Below are positions 35,546 through 48,000 of a stretch of 64,000 bases of DNA, piece after piece (position 1 is the stretch's first letter; every line of letters starts with the position of its first letter). The stretch comes from Euptelea pleiosperma. Its lineage: Eukaryota; Streptophyta; Magnoliopsida; Ranunculales; Eupteleaceae. The stretch is taken from assembly GCA_035048495.1 (NCBI GenBank), contig CM068552.1, positions 19,098,154-19,162,153 on the forward strand. Reading direction: 5' to 3'. The position numbers were made by a program, and so were the translations under genes. The notes under the pieces were generated by a model that saw nothing but the letters and a program-made list of their open reading frames with translations, searched no databases and was not told the DNA's origin.

Positions 35546-37926
35546 ATGATGATGCAAATGGATAAGTCTTGGATGTCCAAGGATAGAACGTCGCGGGAAT
35601 ATAACGAGGGAGTTCAACAATTTATCGACTTTGCGACAGTACATGTAGATAATCCTAATTCCATCCAATGTCCATGCACTAAGTGTTGGAATCTCCAAAA
35701 ATATACTGTAGGAGATATTAAGGGACATCTATTTTTTAATGGTATCAATCAAAGTTATCGCATATGGTTCCACCATGGAGAAAAAGTTTCGAGTGAGGTT
35801 TCGCAACGTGTTGGGAGAGAAGATCTCGTCCATCAACAATTTGAAAGAGTGGCCCAAGACGAAGTTGATAGCACAGTAGAAATGGTTCAAGATGCGTACG
35901 ATCACTTTACGGGTGATCCTGAAGAGTTTCAAAAATTGCTTGAAGATGCCGAAAAACCTTTATATCCAGGTTGCTCAAAGTACACGAAGTTATCATCATT
36001 GGTCAAATTGTGGAACTTGAAAGCGAAGAATGGGTGGTCCAACAAAAGCTTTTCAGAGCTGCTAAAATTATTGGGAGACATACTTCCAAATAATAATGAA
36101 ATGCCCTCATCCATGCATGAGGCCAACAAGACTTTGAAAGCTTTGGGGATTGAATATGAGAAAATACATGCATGTCCTAACGATTGTATACTCTACAGAA
36201 AAGAGTTCAAAGATGCGACTACATGTCCCACTTGTGGAACATCACGATGGAAGGTAAAGAAAGATGGGACCATGGAAAACAAGGGGGTGCCTGCAAAAGT
36301 ATTGTGGTATTTTCCACCTATCCCAAGGTTTAGAAAGATGTTTAAGTCCGCACAGACAGCAAAAGTCCTCAGGTGGCATGATAGTGAAAGAGTAAAAGAT
36401 GGTCAACTACGTCACCCAGCAGACTCTCCAGCATGGCAACTAGTAGACCACAGGTGGCCAGACTTTGCAGCAGATTGTAGAAATCTTCGGCTAGCCATTT
36501 CAGCAGATGGAATAAATCCACATAGTAGCCTTAGTAGTAGGCATAGTTCTTGGCCTGTTATATTAGTCACCTACAACCTTCCACCATGGTTGTGTATGAA
36601 GAGAAAATTTATGATGTTAACATTGTTGATATCCAGTCCACGTCAACTTGGCAATGACATTGATGTTTACTTGGCACCACTGATTGATGATCTAAAAACT
36701 CTATGGAAGTAGGCGTTAATGTTTATGATGCATACGCAAAGCAATATTTTATATTAAGGGCGGTACTGTTATGAACAACCAATAATTTTTCTGCATATGG
36801 TGTCTTGTGTGGTTGCAGTGTAAAAGGATACTTAGCTTGTCTGATATGCGGTGATGATACTCGTTCTTGTAGATTGCAACATGGTAATAAAATAGTATAC
36901 ACAGGGCATAAAAGATTTCTTCCATTGAATCATCAGTGGAGAAAGAAAAAAAAGGAGTTTGATGGTACACAGGAGCCCGACCCGCATCCAATAGCATTAA
37001 GTGGAGAGGAAACGTTAAGAAATGTCGCAGGGATCAAAAACTCATGGGGAAAGAAGAAAGTATGTATACAAGTCATGAAGAAGAAAAAGAGACGTACACC
37101 CAAGAAAGATAAGGTTGATGCTGATGACAAGAGTCATTGGAAGAAGAAGTCTATATTCTTTAAGCTTGAATACTGGAAACACCTGTACATAAGACACAAT
37201 TTGGATGTTATGCACATCGAGAAGAATGTGTGCGATAGCATCATTGGGACATTGCTTAACATTCTAGGAAAAATAAACGATGGGGTAACATCTCGTATGG
37301 ACCTCGTAGAAATAGGTTTAAGGACTGAGTTGGGACCACGATATGATGGGAATAGAGCATATTTGCCTCCAGCATGTTATACTTTATCTAGAGAAGAAAA
37401 AAGAAAAGTCTGCAAAACATTATTTGAGCTCAAGGTCCCGGATGGTTATTCTTCCAATTTAAAGAATTGTGTCTCAATGGAAGAATTGAAGCTATATGGT
37501 CTTAAGTCCCACGATTGCCATACCCTGATGCAGCAATTACTCCCTGTGGCAATTCGGTCAGTGATGCCAAAGCACGTGAGGTATACTATTAGTAGATTAT
37601 GTTTCTTCTTCAATGCTCTCTGCAACAAAGTGGTGGATGTGGCAGGGTTAGACAAGATACAAAGAGATCTTGTAGTCACATTGTGTTTGTTTGAGAAGTA
37701 CTTTCCTCCTTCATTCTTTGACATAATGGTTCATTTAACGGTGCATCTTGTCAAAGAAGTCAAACTATGTGGACCAGTTCACTTTCGATGGATGTATCCT
37801 TTTGAGAGGTGAGTTTATTAAGCCACCATGTTACAAGATATATATACATTATGTCATATTTAGAGATCTAAGTTTCATTTAATTTTTTATTTTCATGTTT
37901 TAGGTTTATGAAAGTTTTAAAGGGCT
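35546..37926 (+). pseudogene. TNP2-like CACTA transposase, left copy, broken
   Basis: A splice-like TTTCAG at 35540-35545 precedes ATGATGATG; the protein starts MMMQMDKSWM. An N-terminal transposase-associated domain is visible (WMSKDRTSREYNEGV, CPCTKC, GDIKGHLFFNGI). A Transposase_21 core follows with YKHCPNDC-like CPNDCILYRKEF and ADGINPHSS, then NLDVMHIEKNVCDSIIGTLLN and the start of DUF4218 (LPVAIRSVMPKHVR, FERFMK). A canonical intron is at 37809-37903. Lesions relative to the right copy: loss of one G near 36704-36706 (frameshift), a TGG-to-TGA stop at 36772-36774, and truncation at 37926. The role in an intact element would be cutting and joining transposon ends in the nucleus; this copy cannot make the full protein. 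Confidence 0.85.
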
Positions 37927-38180
37927 TGTGCCATATCCAATCTTCTTTTCTTGTGTAAAAGTGAAGAATAAAGACTATAAAAATGAGAAGAACAGAAGGT
38001 AGATATAGTGCTTGCTCATTAGAACAAAATATTAGCAATAATCACAATGAAAGAAATGTTGCCTCAATACATGCATTGCAAATAGGAATAGAATAGGAAT
38101 CAGAAACACTACTAAACCTTTTGTTGGTAGTTTGAACTGACAGTAGCAAGAGGAACCTCAGCATACAGAGTGTATGCATG
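37927..38180. other. Junction between left arm and unique centre
   Basis: Immediately after the left-arm breakpoint comes unrelated AT-rich sequence. CACTACTAAAC at 38107 resembles the element terminus (11 of 12 positions to CACTACTACAC with one substitution) but the match stops there. It could be a decayed 3' terminus of the right element, or chance. Confidence 0.3.
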
Positions 38181-38203
38181 GATCATTTGATAAGTTATTG
38201 CAG

Positions 38204-38533
38204 CTAACACCTATGTAGAGCAAATGAAGAAGAACCATGAACCAAGTTAAAACCAGCTAACACTTCACCAGCTGCGCATTTCCGATCAGTCATGTCCGGA
38301 TGAAACGGGTTGCAAAGAACAGACATCAATGGACCAGATTGATTGTAATAAAGAAGTGCAAAGTTGGGTGGGATGTTCTTGTTGGAGACACTGGTGATGA
38401 CCTGGTTCACCATATTGGCCATTGGAACTCTTTTTCTCACGTACCAACAGGCCCTTAGTAGAATATTAATTATGTACAATGAAACTGCGGATTCTGAAAT
38501 TTGAGAAACAAATAAAACTAGATTCAAGTCCAT
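38204..38533 (-). pseudogene. Captured fragment resembling a plant TTYH-like membrane protein gene
   Basis: The reverse strand reads NMVNQVITSVSNKNIPPNF, then LLYYNQSGPLMSVLCNPF and MTDRKCAAG. I recognise the combination YYNQSGPL..LCNPF...LTDR.C..GEV from a plant family of multi-pass membrane proteins similar to TTYH/PRM1-type proteins, from memory and without a search. A possible splice donor, GCAGCTG|GTGAAG, follows the motif near 38272. Only this exon-sized piece is present, with no start or transmembrane domains of its own. It lies beside the CSLC fragment in the same orientation, pointing to gene-fragment capture by the CACTA element. Confidence 0.5.
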
Positions 38534-38779
38534 GCTCCACAGAATAACAATTTTCTAATTTTTCCTTTGTTTTTTTAATATCATACTATTTTACTTTTCC
38601 TATCTTCACTAATTTGTTTTTCTGGGTAAAAACCCATCAAAGAAATTACCCCCCATTAAAGAACTGGGATGTCCATTATCGATTCCATTTTGTTCAACCA
38701 TCAAAGGACATATGTGTCAGGGTAATGTGGTAGTATACTGAAAGAGTGAGATCTGTGTCAGGGTAATGTGGTAGTATAC

Positions 38780-39070
38780 CTCTACATCATTGAGGAAGAT
38801 GAATTTCCAACCATGGAGATGAGCTCGGACTGCAATGTCCATGTCCTTCACTGTGGTCCTCTCCAACCACCCACCGGCATCCTCCAAAGCATTTATCCTC
38901 CACACACCAGCAGTTCCATTGAACCCAAAGAAATTGATGAAAACCCCATTCACTTGCTGTTCCACCTCAAAATGGAATGACAGGTTTATGTTGTGCAACC
39001 TTGTGAGTAGGTTCTCATCCTTGTTCACAAATGACCACCTTGCTTGAACTAGCCCCAATTCCTCATTATC
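38780..39070 (-). pseudogene. Captured single exon of a CSLC-type glycan synthase
   Basis: A 291-bp in-frame exon (97 codons) with an acceptor TTGCAG|GATAATG at its start and a donor GAG|GTATAC at its end. It encodes [79 protein letters not shown] and FIFLNDVE. These are hallmarks of the glycosyltransferase-2 domain of cellulose synthase-like C proteins (xyloglucan backbone synthesis in the Golgi), around the Q-A-R-W and M-D region; the later QHRW exon is absent. The reading frame is open. It cannot encode a functional enzyme alone, but could produce chimeric transcripts or small RNAs against the parent gene. CSLA is the alternative family. Confidence 0.8.
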
Positions 39071-39159
39071 CTGCAATGCAACAACAGGTTTCAGTATAAT
39101 TATGAAAAGAACAATCCAAGCACATAAACAAGCAACTGATTCCCAGAACACAGAAAAGA

Positions 39160-41064
39160 TCTAGTACCTTGACCTGCTCTTAGTCAAGTTGCTCTTATTT
39201 AATCCCTTCATTTCTGCAAACATACAGTATGAGTTGCACGATATTGAAGATGTCTACATCCCTTTCGGACATAACTTTTTGTAATTCATTCCTGGTGTAA
39301 CTTTAGCTTGTTTCACCAATTATTAGCAGTCAGAAATAGAAACATTCAGCAATTGAGATTACAGTACTCAGTAATAGGGACCATGCAATCTCAAGCTAGG
39401 TCAGTCCAAGTTCTTAAAAATGCTCCTGGAGAAGCACTTTACAATGCCATTCATGTATGTGAGCTCAAAAAGAAAGCTTTGCACAAACATGGAAAAAAAG
39501 GATCTACAACCACTCGTTTTATTCACATATAGGCATTTATGCATCTGTGTCCATCTGCATGCTTTGTTTCAGCACATGTCAGGCCCAGAAGCAAAAATAA
39601 GATGTGCAGCATTTCTTTATATCATTCCAGTCTTTTTATATTTAATGCTAAAAAAGCCCTCTAAACAGGTACACTCTTCTAAGTGGATAGAGCTAGGGAC
39701 ATGAAACAGATTTTTGTAAAAACATTCTACAAATAAGGAGATCTTTAGTATTTTTCTCCCCTCCATTCAAAATTTTAAGATGATTCTTCTTTCGTGTAAG
39801 AGGCATAAATTGGAATGAATCTTTCAATGTATCTAGTGTTAGAAATAGTTTTATGGTAGAAAGACATCTAACCTGACTAGAAAATAAGAGCAACATGCAC
39901 ATAATGCCAGCCTGACTAGCAGGAAGTGTTACATGTGCTATTGTGCCCCCACATATCCTTAGCTGTAATATGAGCTTGTTCAGCCAGACCAAAGGGGAGA
40001 CCCCACTGTAGAGGAAAGAAAAACACGAAAGAAGCTAGAGAGGTAGATAGGCCTCGCTAACCATACAAAAATATACATAAACAAACCTGAGGCCAAGTCT
40101 AACCTCATCCTATCTAAATACAAAATCTACAAATTTAAGCCCTTTGAAATCTTTGAAAATAGACAACCAAGGAAAATACCTTATCTTCAAATTATAGCTT
40201 CTAACTCCTCCCCTGGTCATAAAAAAATATATATGCATATTTTGTACTTTCCAAATAACTCAAACAACAAGCAAAGGGGAATAGTATCTAGAGAGCACAT
40301 CATCGAGAGTCAATAGCTTCACAAGACCAAATGAAGAAAGCTAAATAATGCTACTAGGTACTGTCCAACGTATTCTAAACAGCATAAACATGCAACACCT
40401 ATCAAAATACAAATTCAGAGAGTAAGATTACTAACTAAAAGTTTGTGTTTTCTCCGTCGTAGGGGCTTATTTTGCAATGCACGCATAGCAGTCCGAGCAG
40501 CCCAGATATCATAGTAAGACCCAAGGACTCCATCGTATAAGTACCATGCTCCATGCTCCAGCAATATCTATGCACCTTGCTCTAGAAACCCAACGACTCC
40601 ATCCTATACTCGTTTTAAGCATTGGAAGACATAATCAGAGAATTATTACCAAAAGTCTTTATATAAGTACCAATTTCCTCAATGCATACACCTCACCCTT
40701 GTTGCCCTATGGAAACCCAACAAAACCTAATGTTCCAATCAAATTCCTTCCCCACAAAGTTTCTATTCGATGTCTCGAACAAATGGTTTTACAATTGGTG
40801 CTCCAACACAACAGAGAGTAGATTTGAGGTATTATCAAAATCAGTTCAAGATATCAACTGATGTTTCACGAACGTAAAGAAAAGCTTCGAACCCAAATGT
40901 CCATAAACCTCAAACTAAAACTTTACATATGTACAATTTTCTTTTGCATATAGAAAAGACTGTGATTGCTGCCTACGGATTATGGGATTTAGATCAAAAT
41001 TACTAATTTTGCATTAATATGCTAGCACATGTATAAAGAGATAGAAATACTACATGCCTGAACA
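39160..41064. other. Centre of CACTA composite, no gene recognised
   Basis: Gene-free AT-rich sequence. Short open frames (for example reverse strand 39992-39693) show no family I recognise. It may be non-coding 3' sequence of the right element or intronic sequence captured with the host exons. Confidence 0.5.
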
Positions 41065-41257
41065 TTGATATGAACCTCGATTTTGTAATAGTGCCTACAA
41101 TGTTCTTCAAAAACATTTATCTTGTAACAGTGCCTACAATGTTCAAGGAAAATTCTATCAAAAGTAGACCCGCTAGTTCTTCAAAAACTTCCTAGTAAAA
41201 TCCATCATGATATGAACCTCTGTCTTGTAACAGTGCCTACAATGTTCAAGGAAAATT
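41065..41257. repeat. Three-copy short repeat, possible CACTA subterminal motifs
   Basis: AACAGTGCCTACAATGTTC with flanking CTTGTA and AAGGAAAATTCT occurs at 41082-41104 (one base changed), 41117-41154 and 41207-41257; the first and third also share GATATGAACCTC. Arrays of 10-20-bp motifs bound by the accessory transposase are usual near CACTA ends, so this may mark the 3' subterminal region. Confidence 0.6.
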
Positions 41258-41660
41258 CTCAGTCTGCTAGTTTCGCTTCTCATTTGTCTCTCCTGCAATG
41301 ATGAAAAGGAGAGAGAGAAAGTGAAGAAGAGAGGTGGGACCTTGAAAACTATTTTGTAAGAAACACCACAAATTTATTAAGAAAAGTTCACAAGCAAAGA
41401 GTATAAATGCAAACGAAAATGTCAAAAAACATAATATGCAAATGTGTCTACGATGTTTCACTCTGAAATTTAAAAGATGAATAAAAACGGGAGAAATGAA
41501 TCATATGCCTTCTTTTTTCCCATTAAAGGCAAAAATGGAAGAATTGTAAAGATCCTTAAGCCTTAACTATAAAAAAGTATATAAAACCTTGACCAAATAT
41601 CTTAATTTGCACCTAGTCATTAATTCCCAACTAATTTTATATAAAACGAAAGATTTAAGA

Positions 41661-44600
41661 TCATAAATATGGTTTGATGGTATTAATCCACTCCAATCTA
41701 ACGTCGTCCAATTCATGTTGAGTGTATGCCCTCTTTGATATTATGGCAACCCGTTTGTTTATTGGCAACCCGCCGCTCTTATCCTCGATGAGATCTTTCT
41801 TGTACCTCATCACAAAAAATCCGCATGACTTTGAATCAGGTTGTTTAGGACACTGCAATCAAGTATGTCATGATTAAAAGTCAGTCATCTTAAATCCGTA
41901 GAATTGACTTTTCCCTTCACTGATATCCACAAAAACTACAAATTTACCTTCACGGATATCCACGCCGGTTGTGCCCTTTGTATCCCATCTTCTTTCAGTT
42001 TTTCAAATGCCCTTAAAAATTGAAGTTCTAACATTCAAATTATATGTGTATTAGAATTACGTGAAATAGAGTCATAATAGTAATAAACTTACTTCTTGAC
42101 AATGTTTTTGACCTTCGGACGGATCGATAGGCTCAATGGATTGAGCCAATAAAACTTATTATTTGAGGGATCAATAACAACTAGGATCCAGTGACTCCTA
42201 AAATTGAACAAGAAAGAACAAGTTAATTTAATAATTTAATACAGAATAATTAAGTACATCCAAATATGTTCGAAATTGTAATATAATAAAGATATTTACT
42301 CTGTGATTATAGGAAGAAAATATAATGCCTTGTCATTCATTGTGATCAATAAATCTGCAAACTTTTGTGGGTTGGAATCATTCTTCACATCCCAATGGAT
42401 GGTGGTAGGATTGATAAATTTGTACTTATCCACCAAGTCTTCATCCTCAATCACCTCATAGAGATAGCTAAAACAAGATGAAACTACTTATTATGGCAAT
42501 ACACATCATTAAGTAAAAGATTAAAGGTTCTCTAAAAAACTCAAAACAAATTTTATCTCACCTGTAGTATATCATGATACAGCTAACCGACACTTCTTGC
42601 ATTTTACATACATATTGAATGTCATCTATGTTAAGGTTAAGATCGACAATTTTACCAAATACTGACTGTAGTATCGGAATGCAAACATTCTGGAGGTGTG
42701 ACAACTTTGAATGGACATATTGGAAAAATTCCCGAATGCTTTCGGTCTTACTGAACTTATCTTGAGTTTGTCCTTCCTAATATAAGAAATTGATATAATC
42801 AACATAATTGATGTGATCGGTCCATGACTTACTTTATAACAAAAGATAAGTCTAATTTAAAAATTAAGTACCTCTGTGTCTGCTGGTAGAACAAGATCAC
42901 TAGGCCAAGCCACAATACTCCCGATAGCCTCACCCACTTGGATATACTCCTCGTTAGGCACAGGGAGGAGGGCATCATACTCTTTGGCAACTATGATTGA
43001 GACCCGGAGAAGCCCTTCTGCTAATGGGACACCGTGATACCTTTCGTTGGGTATGCGATGGAAGGCCCAACCAGTGGCAACAATAGAACCTCTCGATTTC
43101 ACGGCCAATTTACATGGAAAGGTCTATAAAAGTGAATACAACAAAATGTTCAATTAGGAATATTTTAGTACATGTACTCTTCTACCCAACCAAGTGAAGA
43201 AAAAATATTAAGGAAGTATGTAAATATGTACCGAAGTATCCCTCGCGCTGGAATTGGATGGTGGTACCAGATCTTTTGTCTTCCCCTTGGCCTTCTGGGA
43301 AAATAATGGTGTAAGATCGATTGGCCTTCTACTGTTGGGCTTATCTATATTAGCACTAGTATTTGAACCAATCTTTTCAGACCTCGGCGTTACTTTATTA
43401 GCACTATTATTTGAAACGATCTTCTCCGACATCGGTGTTTCTGGTCCTTGTTGCATAAAGGCATTGAGTTTAGCTTCTAATGCTTGAATCATTTGCCCTT
43501 GTGAGTGTATTTTTGACTTCAATGTGTCCATCTCTGCCACAACCTTCTTCAGAGGCTGTCTAGGGAGGTGGAAGTACGTGGTTGGTGTGACAAAACTCCC
43601 CACCCCCCTAACCCGGCCAGGATGTTCGGGAGTCTCTAGTGCCATAGTGAGTATGTCATTGCTTCCCTCAGTGGATAAAGTCCCCTCCTGGGTCAATTTC
43701 TCTAACTCATCCTGCAAAAATAATGGATATATAAGAGCATATTCATATAGAGCAAGAAATATCTGATCTATCCTTAAAAAAATAGATACAAACTTACCAT
43801 TTTAAGAGCTTTCTCCCTAGTAACATCGTCTTTGTACGCTCCGCTCTTATCTTGGCGGGCCTTCTTCCACAAAATACTTCTGTCTATACTTTTGGACGAT
43901 GACCCGATATCTTTCTGTTGCCAACAACCAAAAACAATTGATTTCGAAATTATAACCAACAAAATATAAGTAAAAAATAAAAGGTGTAAATCTTACTAAC
44001 ACTTACCAAAATTTCGATTTCCAAACGAGCATAACCCCTTCTGGACATGTGGTGAGGATATTTATTCATTGCCTGCCTCTTTGATTGAGAGGCGCTCAAT
44101 AACTTTATAATTATAATGAAAAATAAGTAAATATTAGTACATTATAAAGAATAACATATTGATTACGAAGTAATAAAAAGCTAGAATAATTACCTCAAAT
44201 TCTTCTGAAAGTCTTGACTTCACAAAAGCATCCCAATGTTCTTGAACAATCCATTTATACTTTTCTGGAGGGTGACGAAGGAGCTCGGGTGTATTTTTGA
44301 ATTTCTTCACATATTTATGGCTCAGCTTTCCCTTGAAATCTCTCCATTTTTGGCCAATGTTTTGGAGAATTTTTTTCTTACACTCCGATGGTACTACAAA
44401 TAAATTCTATAATATAATTTGTAATTAAAGTCAATATTCTAGAATAATTATAATACAAAATTGGATCAAAAATTCAAAATAATATACCTCTACCATCTGC
44501 CACATCTTCGATCTCCTTCTTTTCAAGATCCACCTTGCGCCAATCTTCAATAGTAATTGGAACTATACTGCGTCCCACGGTACCAAGGTAACTTGAAAAT

Positions 44601-44888
44601 ATGATCAAAACATCACCTACTGGCTGAAACTTATCATTGAATTCGACCACCTTTTTTACACTACCAACGCTTTTAACTAAGTCTGGCAGTGTAGTAACAC
44701 CCCGTGTTCTCTTCTTAGTCGTCGTTTCTAAATCGATCGAAAAGTAATTAACTTCTATTTAGAGCAAGAAATGTTAATTAAATCTACAATCTCACAGAAT
44801 AACGACACAAGTAATTCATACTCTGTGTCTGTTGAGGAACCTCGTCCTCATGGTGATCGTGATCTTTGTCCGATCCAGCTGGATCCAT
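41661..44888 (-). pseudogene. CACTA second gene: Transposase_24/DUF8039/Ulp1-like protease protein
   Basis: A multi-exon gene on the reverse strand. Start is MDPAGSDKDHDHHEDE at 44888. Exons encode EDWRKVDLEKKEIEDVADG (near 44540), KWRDFKGKLSHKYVKKFKN (near 44330), REKALKM, a coiled-coil-like DTLKSKIHSQGQMIQALEAK (near 43490), then GVPLAEGLLRV..PVPNEE..GEAIGSIVAWP (43108-42857, DUF8039-like), and finally a C48 protease region with SHWILVVID (near 42190) and CPKQPDSKSCGFFVMRY (41855). His and Cys of the Ulp1 triad are visible. The expected Asp in the following YWLDxL position reads Asn (FYWLNPL). It accompanies TNP2 in CACTA elements. Intron borders are inferred and integrity is uncertain, so I list it as a probable pseudogene. 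Confidence 0.7.
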
Positions 44889-45020
44889 GACTATCCTGAT
44901 ATAAGAACGAAGATTCATAAGAATATAAGTATAACCAATACAATGAAAGATAGATTGATTGATAGTTTGATCCATAACAAACAAAAACTTCAGGAATATT
45001 CATTTTACTACAATTCCTAC

Positions 45021-48000
45021 CTATGAGTCCGATGATGTATGATCAATCCAAGTTCCATCACAGTCCATGCGCATATATTGTGACTGAGACTCGTCGACTA
45101 CATCAAAAGACTCGACATTTGGCAATACCACATCAGAAGTCTGGTGATCATTGCAAACATCAATGAGCTCATCATCGTCGTAAAAAATGTACGCTCTTGT
45201 AGGAGCTGCTAGAACGATTGAAAATTTTGAATTAAGTTGATCTTCTACATAGAAAACTTGCTTGGCTTGGGAAGCCAAAATAAATGGATCGGATTTATGG
45301 CCAACTCTACCAAGCTCAACTATTGTGAAACCAAGGTCGTCTACTATGATGCCTTTATTAGTGTCGACCCAGTCACACTTAAATATTGGAATCTTGAACA
45401 TACGATAATCAAGCAACCATATTTCAGAAATAACACCGTAAAAACAGACATCTCCAAACATAGGATTTTTATTGTATCGGCCACTACGCTCACTCCTCTA
45501 TTTTGGTTGATTCGTGAATTATCGCGTTCTTTCGTGTGATAACGACATCCATTAATGATATAACCATGACATTTTACTACTTGAAAATGTGGTCCTTGTG
45601 CAATCCAACTCAGGTTTTCTGAGATTTTATTATCTGAGTCGCGTAGATCATTTTCAACCGCTTGACGTATCCAAGGAATAATGGTGCGATTGTGCTATGT
45701 GTTTAACCACTTCCTATTTTTTGATTTATGGGGATTATTCTCCTTCAAGAAGGAGATATGCTTCCTATCAAGATATCAAAAAATAAATAATAATTAGTTC
45801 GTACTAGAATTCTTACGCAACTGAAGAAAGTAAAATAACATCGATCGATGGGAAGAAAAGAGTTTACTCAATATAGGGTTCAACATCATCAATGTTTTGC
45901 AACACATAACGATGTGCCTACTCCAAGGACAATGTGTCGACATCGAAGAAACGACCACCCGATAAAGCCTTGCCATACTCTGTATTAATGGTTGGCATGT
46001 TCTTAACAAAGGGAATGCCAATTGCTTCTACACCAGATAAATACTCCGTACAAAATTCGACCGCTTCTTCTGCAATATAAGTTTCAGCAATACAACCTTC
46101 TGGATGATTTCAGTTCCGTACATAGCCCTTTAAAACTTTCATAAACCTAAAACATGAAAATAAAAAATTAAATGAAACTTAGATCTCTAAATGACATAAT
46201 GTATATATATCTTGTAACATGGTGGCTTAATAAACTCACCTCTCAAAAGGATACATCCATCGAAAGTGAACTGGTCCACATAGTTTGACTTCTTTGACAA
46301 GATGCACCGTTAAATGAACCATTATGTCAAAGAATGAAGGAGGAAAGTACTTCTCAAACAAACACAATGTGACTACAAGATCTCTTTATATCTTGTCTAA
46401 CCCTGCCACATCCACCACTTTGTTGCAGAGAGCATTGAAAAAGAAACATAATCTACTAATAGTATACCTCATGTGCTTTGGCATCACTGACCGAATTGCC
46501 ACAGGAAGTAATTGCTGCATCAGGGTATGGCAATCGTGGGACTTAAGACCATATAGCTTCAATTCTTCCATTGAGACACAATTCTTTAAATTGGAAGAAT
46601 AATCATCTGGGACCTTGAGCTCAAATAATGTTTTGCAGACTTTTCTTTTTTCTTCTCTAGATAAAGTATAACATGCTGGAGGCAAGTATGCTCTATTCCC
46701 ATCATATCGTGGTCCCAACTCAGTCCATAAACCCATTTCTACGAGGTCCATATGAGATTTTACCCCATCCTTTGTTTTTCCTGGAATGTTAAGCAATGTC
46801 CCAATGATGCTATCGCACACATTCTTCTCGATGTGCATAACATCCAAATTGTGTCTTATGTACAGGTATTTTCAGTATTCAAGCTCAAAGAATATAGACT
46901 TCTTCTTCCAACGACTCTTGTCATTAGCGTCAACCTTATCTTTCTTGGGTGTACGTCTCTTTTTCTTCTTCATGACTTGTATACATACTTTCTTCTTTCC
47001 CCATGAGTTTTTGATCCCTTCGACCTTTCTTAACGTTTCCTCTCCACTTAACGCTATTGGATGCGGGTCGGGCTCCTGTGTACCATCAAACTCCTTTTTT
47101 TTCTTTCTCCATTGATGATTCAATGGAAGAAATCTTTTATGCCCTGTGTATACTATTTTATTACCATGTTGCAATCTACAAGAACGAGTATCATCACCAC
47201 ATATCAGACAAGCTAAGTATCTTTTTACGCTACAACCACACAAGACACCATATGCAGGAAAATCATTGGTTGTCCATAACAGTACCGCCCTTAATATAAA
47301 GTTCTGCTTTGCGTATGCATCATAAACATTAACGCCTACTTCCCATAGAGTTTTTAGATCATCAATCAGTGGTGCCAAGTAAACATCAATGTCATTGCCA
47401 GGTTGACGTGGACCGGATATCAACAATGTTAACATCATAAATTTTCTCTTCATGCACAACCATGGTGGAAGGTTGTAGGTGACTAATATAACAGGCCAAG
47501 AACTATGCCTACTACTAAGGCTACTATGTGGATTTATTCCATCTGCTGAAATGGCTAGCCGAAGATTTCTACAATCTGCTACAAACTCTGGCCACCTGTG
47601 GTCTACTAGTTGCCATGCTGGAGAGTCTGCTGGGTGTAGTTGACCATCTTTTACTCTTTCACTATCATGCCACCTGAGGTCTTTTGCTATCTGTGCGGAC
47701 TTAAACATCTTTCTAAACCTTGGGATAGGTGGAAAATACCACAATACTTTTGCAGGCACCCCCTTGTTTTCCATAGTCCCATCTTTCTTTACCCTCCATC
47801 ATGATGTTCCACAAGTGGGACATGTAGTCGCATCTTTGAACTCTTTTCTGTAGAGTATACAATCGTTAGGACATGCATGTATTTTCTCATATTCAATCCC
47901 CAAAGCTTTCAAAGTCTTGTTGGCCTCATGCATGGATGAGGGCATTTCATTATTATTTGGAAGTATGTCTCCCAACAATTTTAGCAGCTCTGAAAAGCTT

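Larger units (their letters stand above)
30494..37926 (+). repeat. Left arm of the CACTA palindrome
   Basis: 7433 bp, similar throughout to the reverse complement of 46124-56124 except for a 2.58-kb segment found only in the right arm. From the outside in: TIR, subterminal AT-rich region, a pyrimidine-rich probable leader start (about 30870-30960), a long 4.3-kb region without a recognised protein (probable leader and introns, with small tandem repeats at 32757-32824 and 33001-33050), then TNP2. It stops abruptly at 37926 inside TNP2 (after codons for MKVLKG). Confidence 0.85.

Noticed and set aside
35528..37724. Reverse-strand open frames within the TNP2 genes, and their mirror copies at 46324-48518
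   Set aside because: Antisense shadows of the transposase coding sequence.
38107..38117. CACTACTAAAC as a possible third CACTA terminus
   Set aside because: Matches only about eleven positions and no subterminal similarity follows. Kept as a weak remark only.
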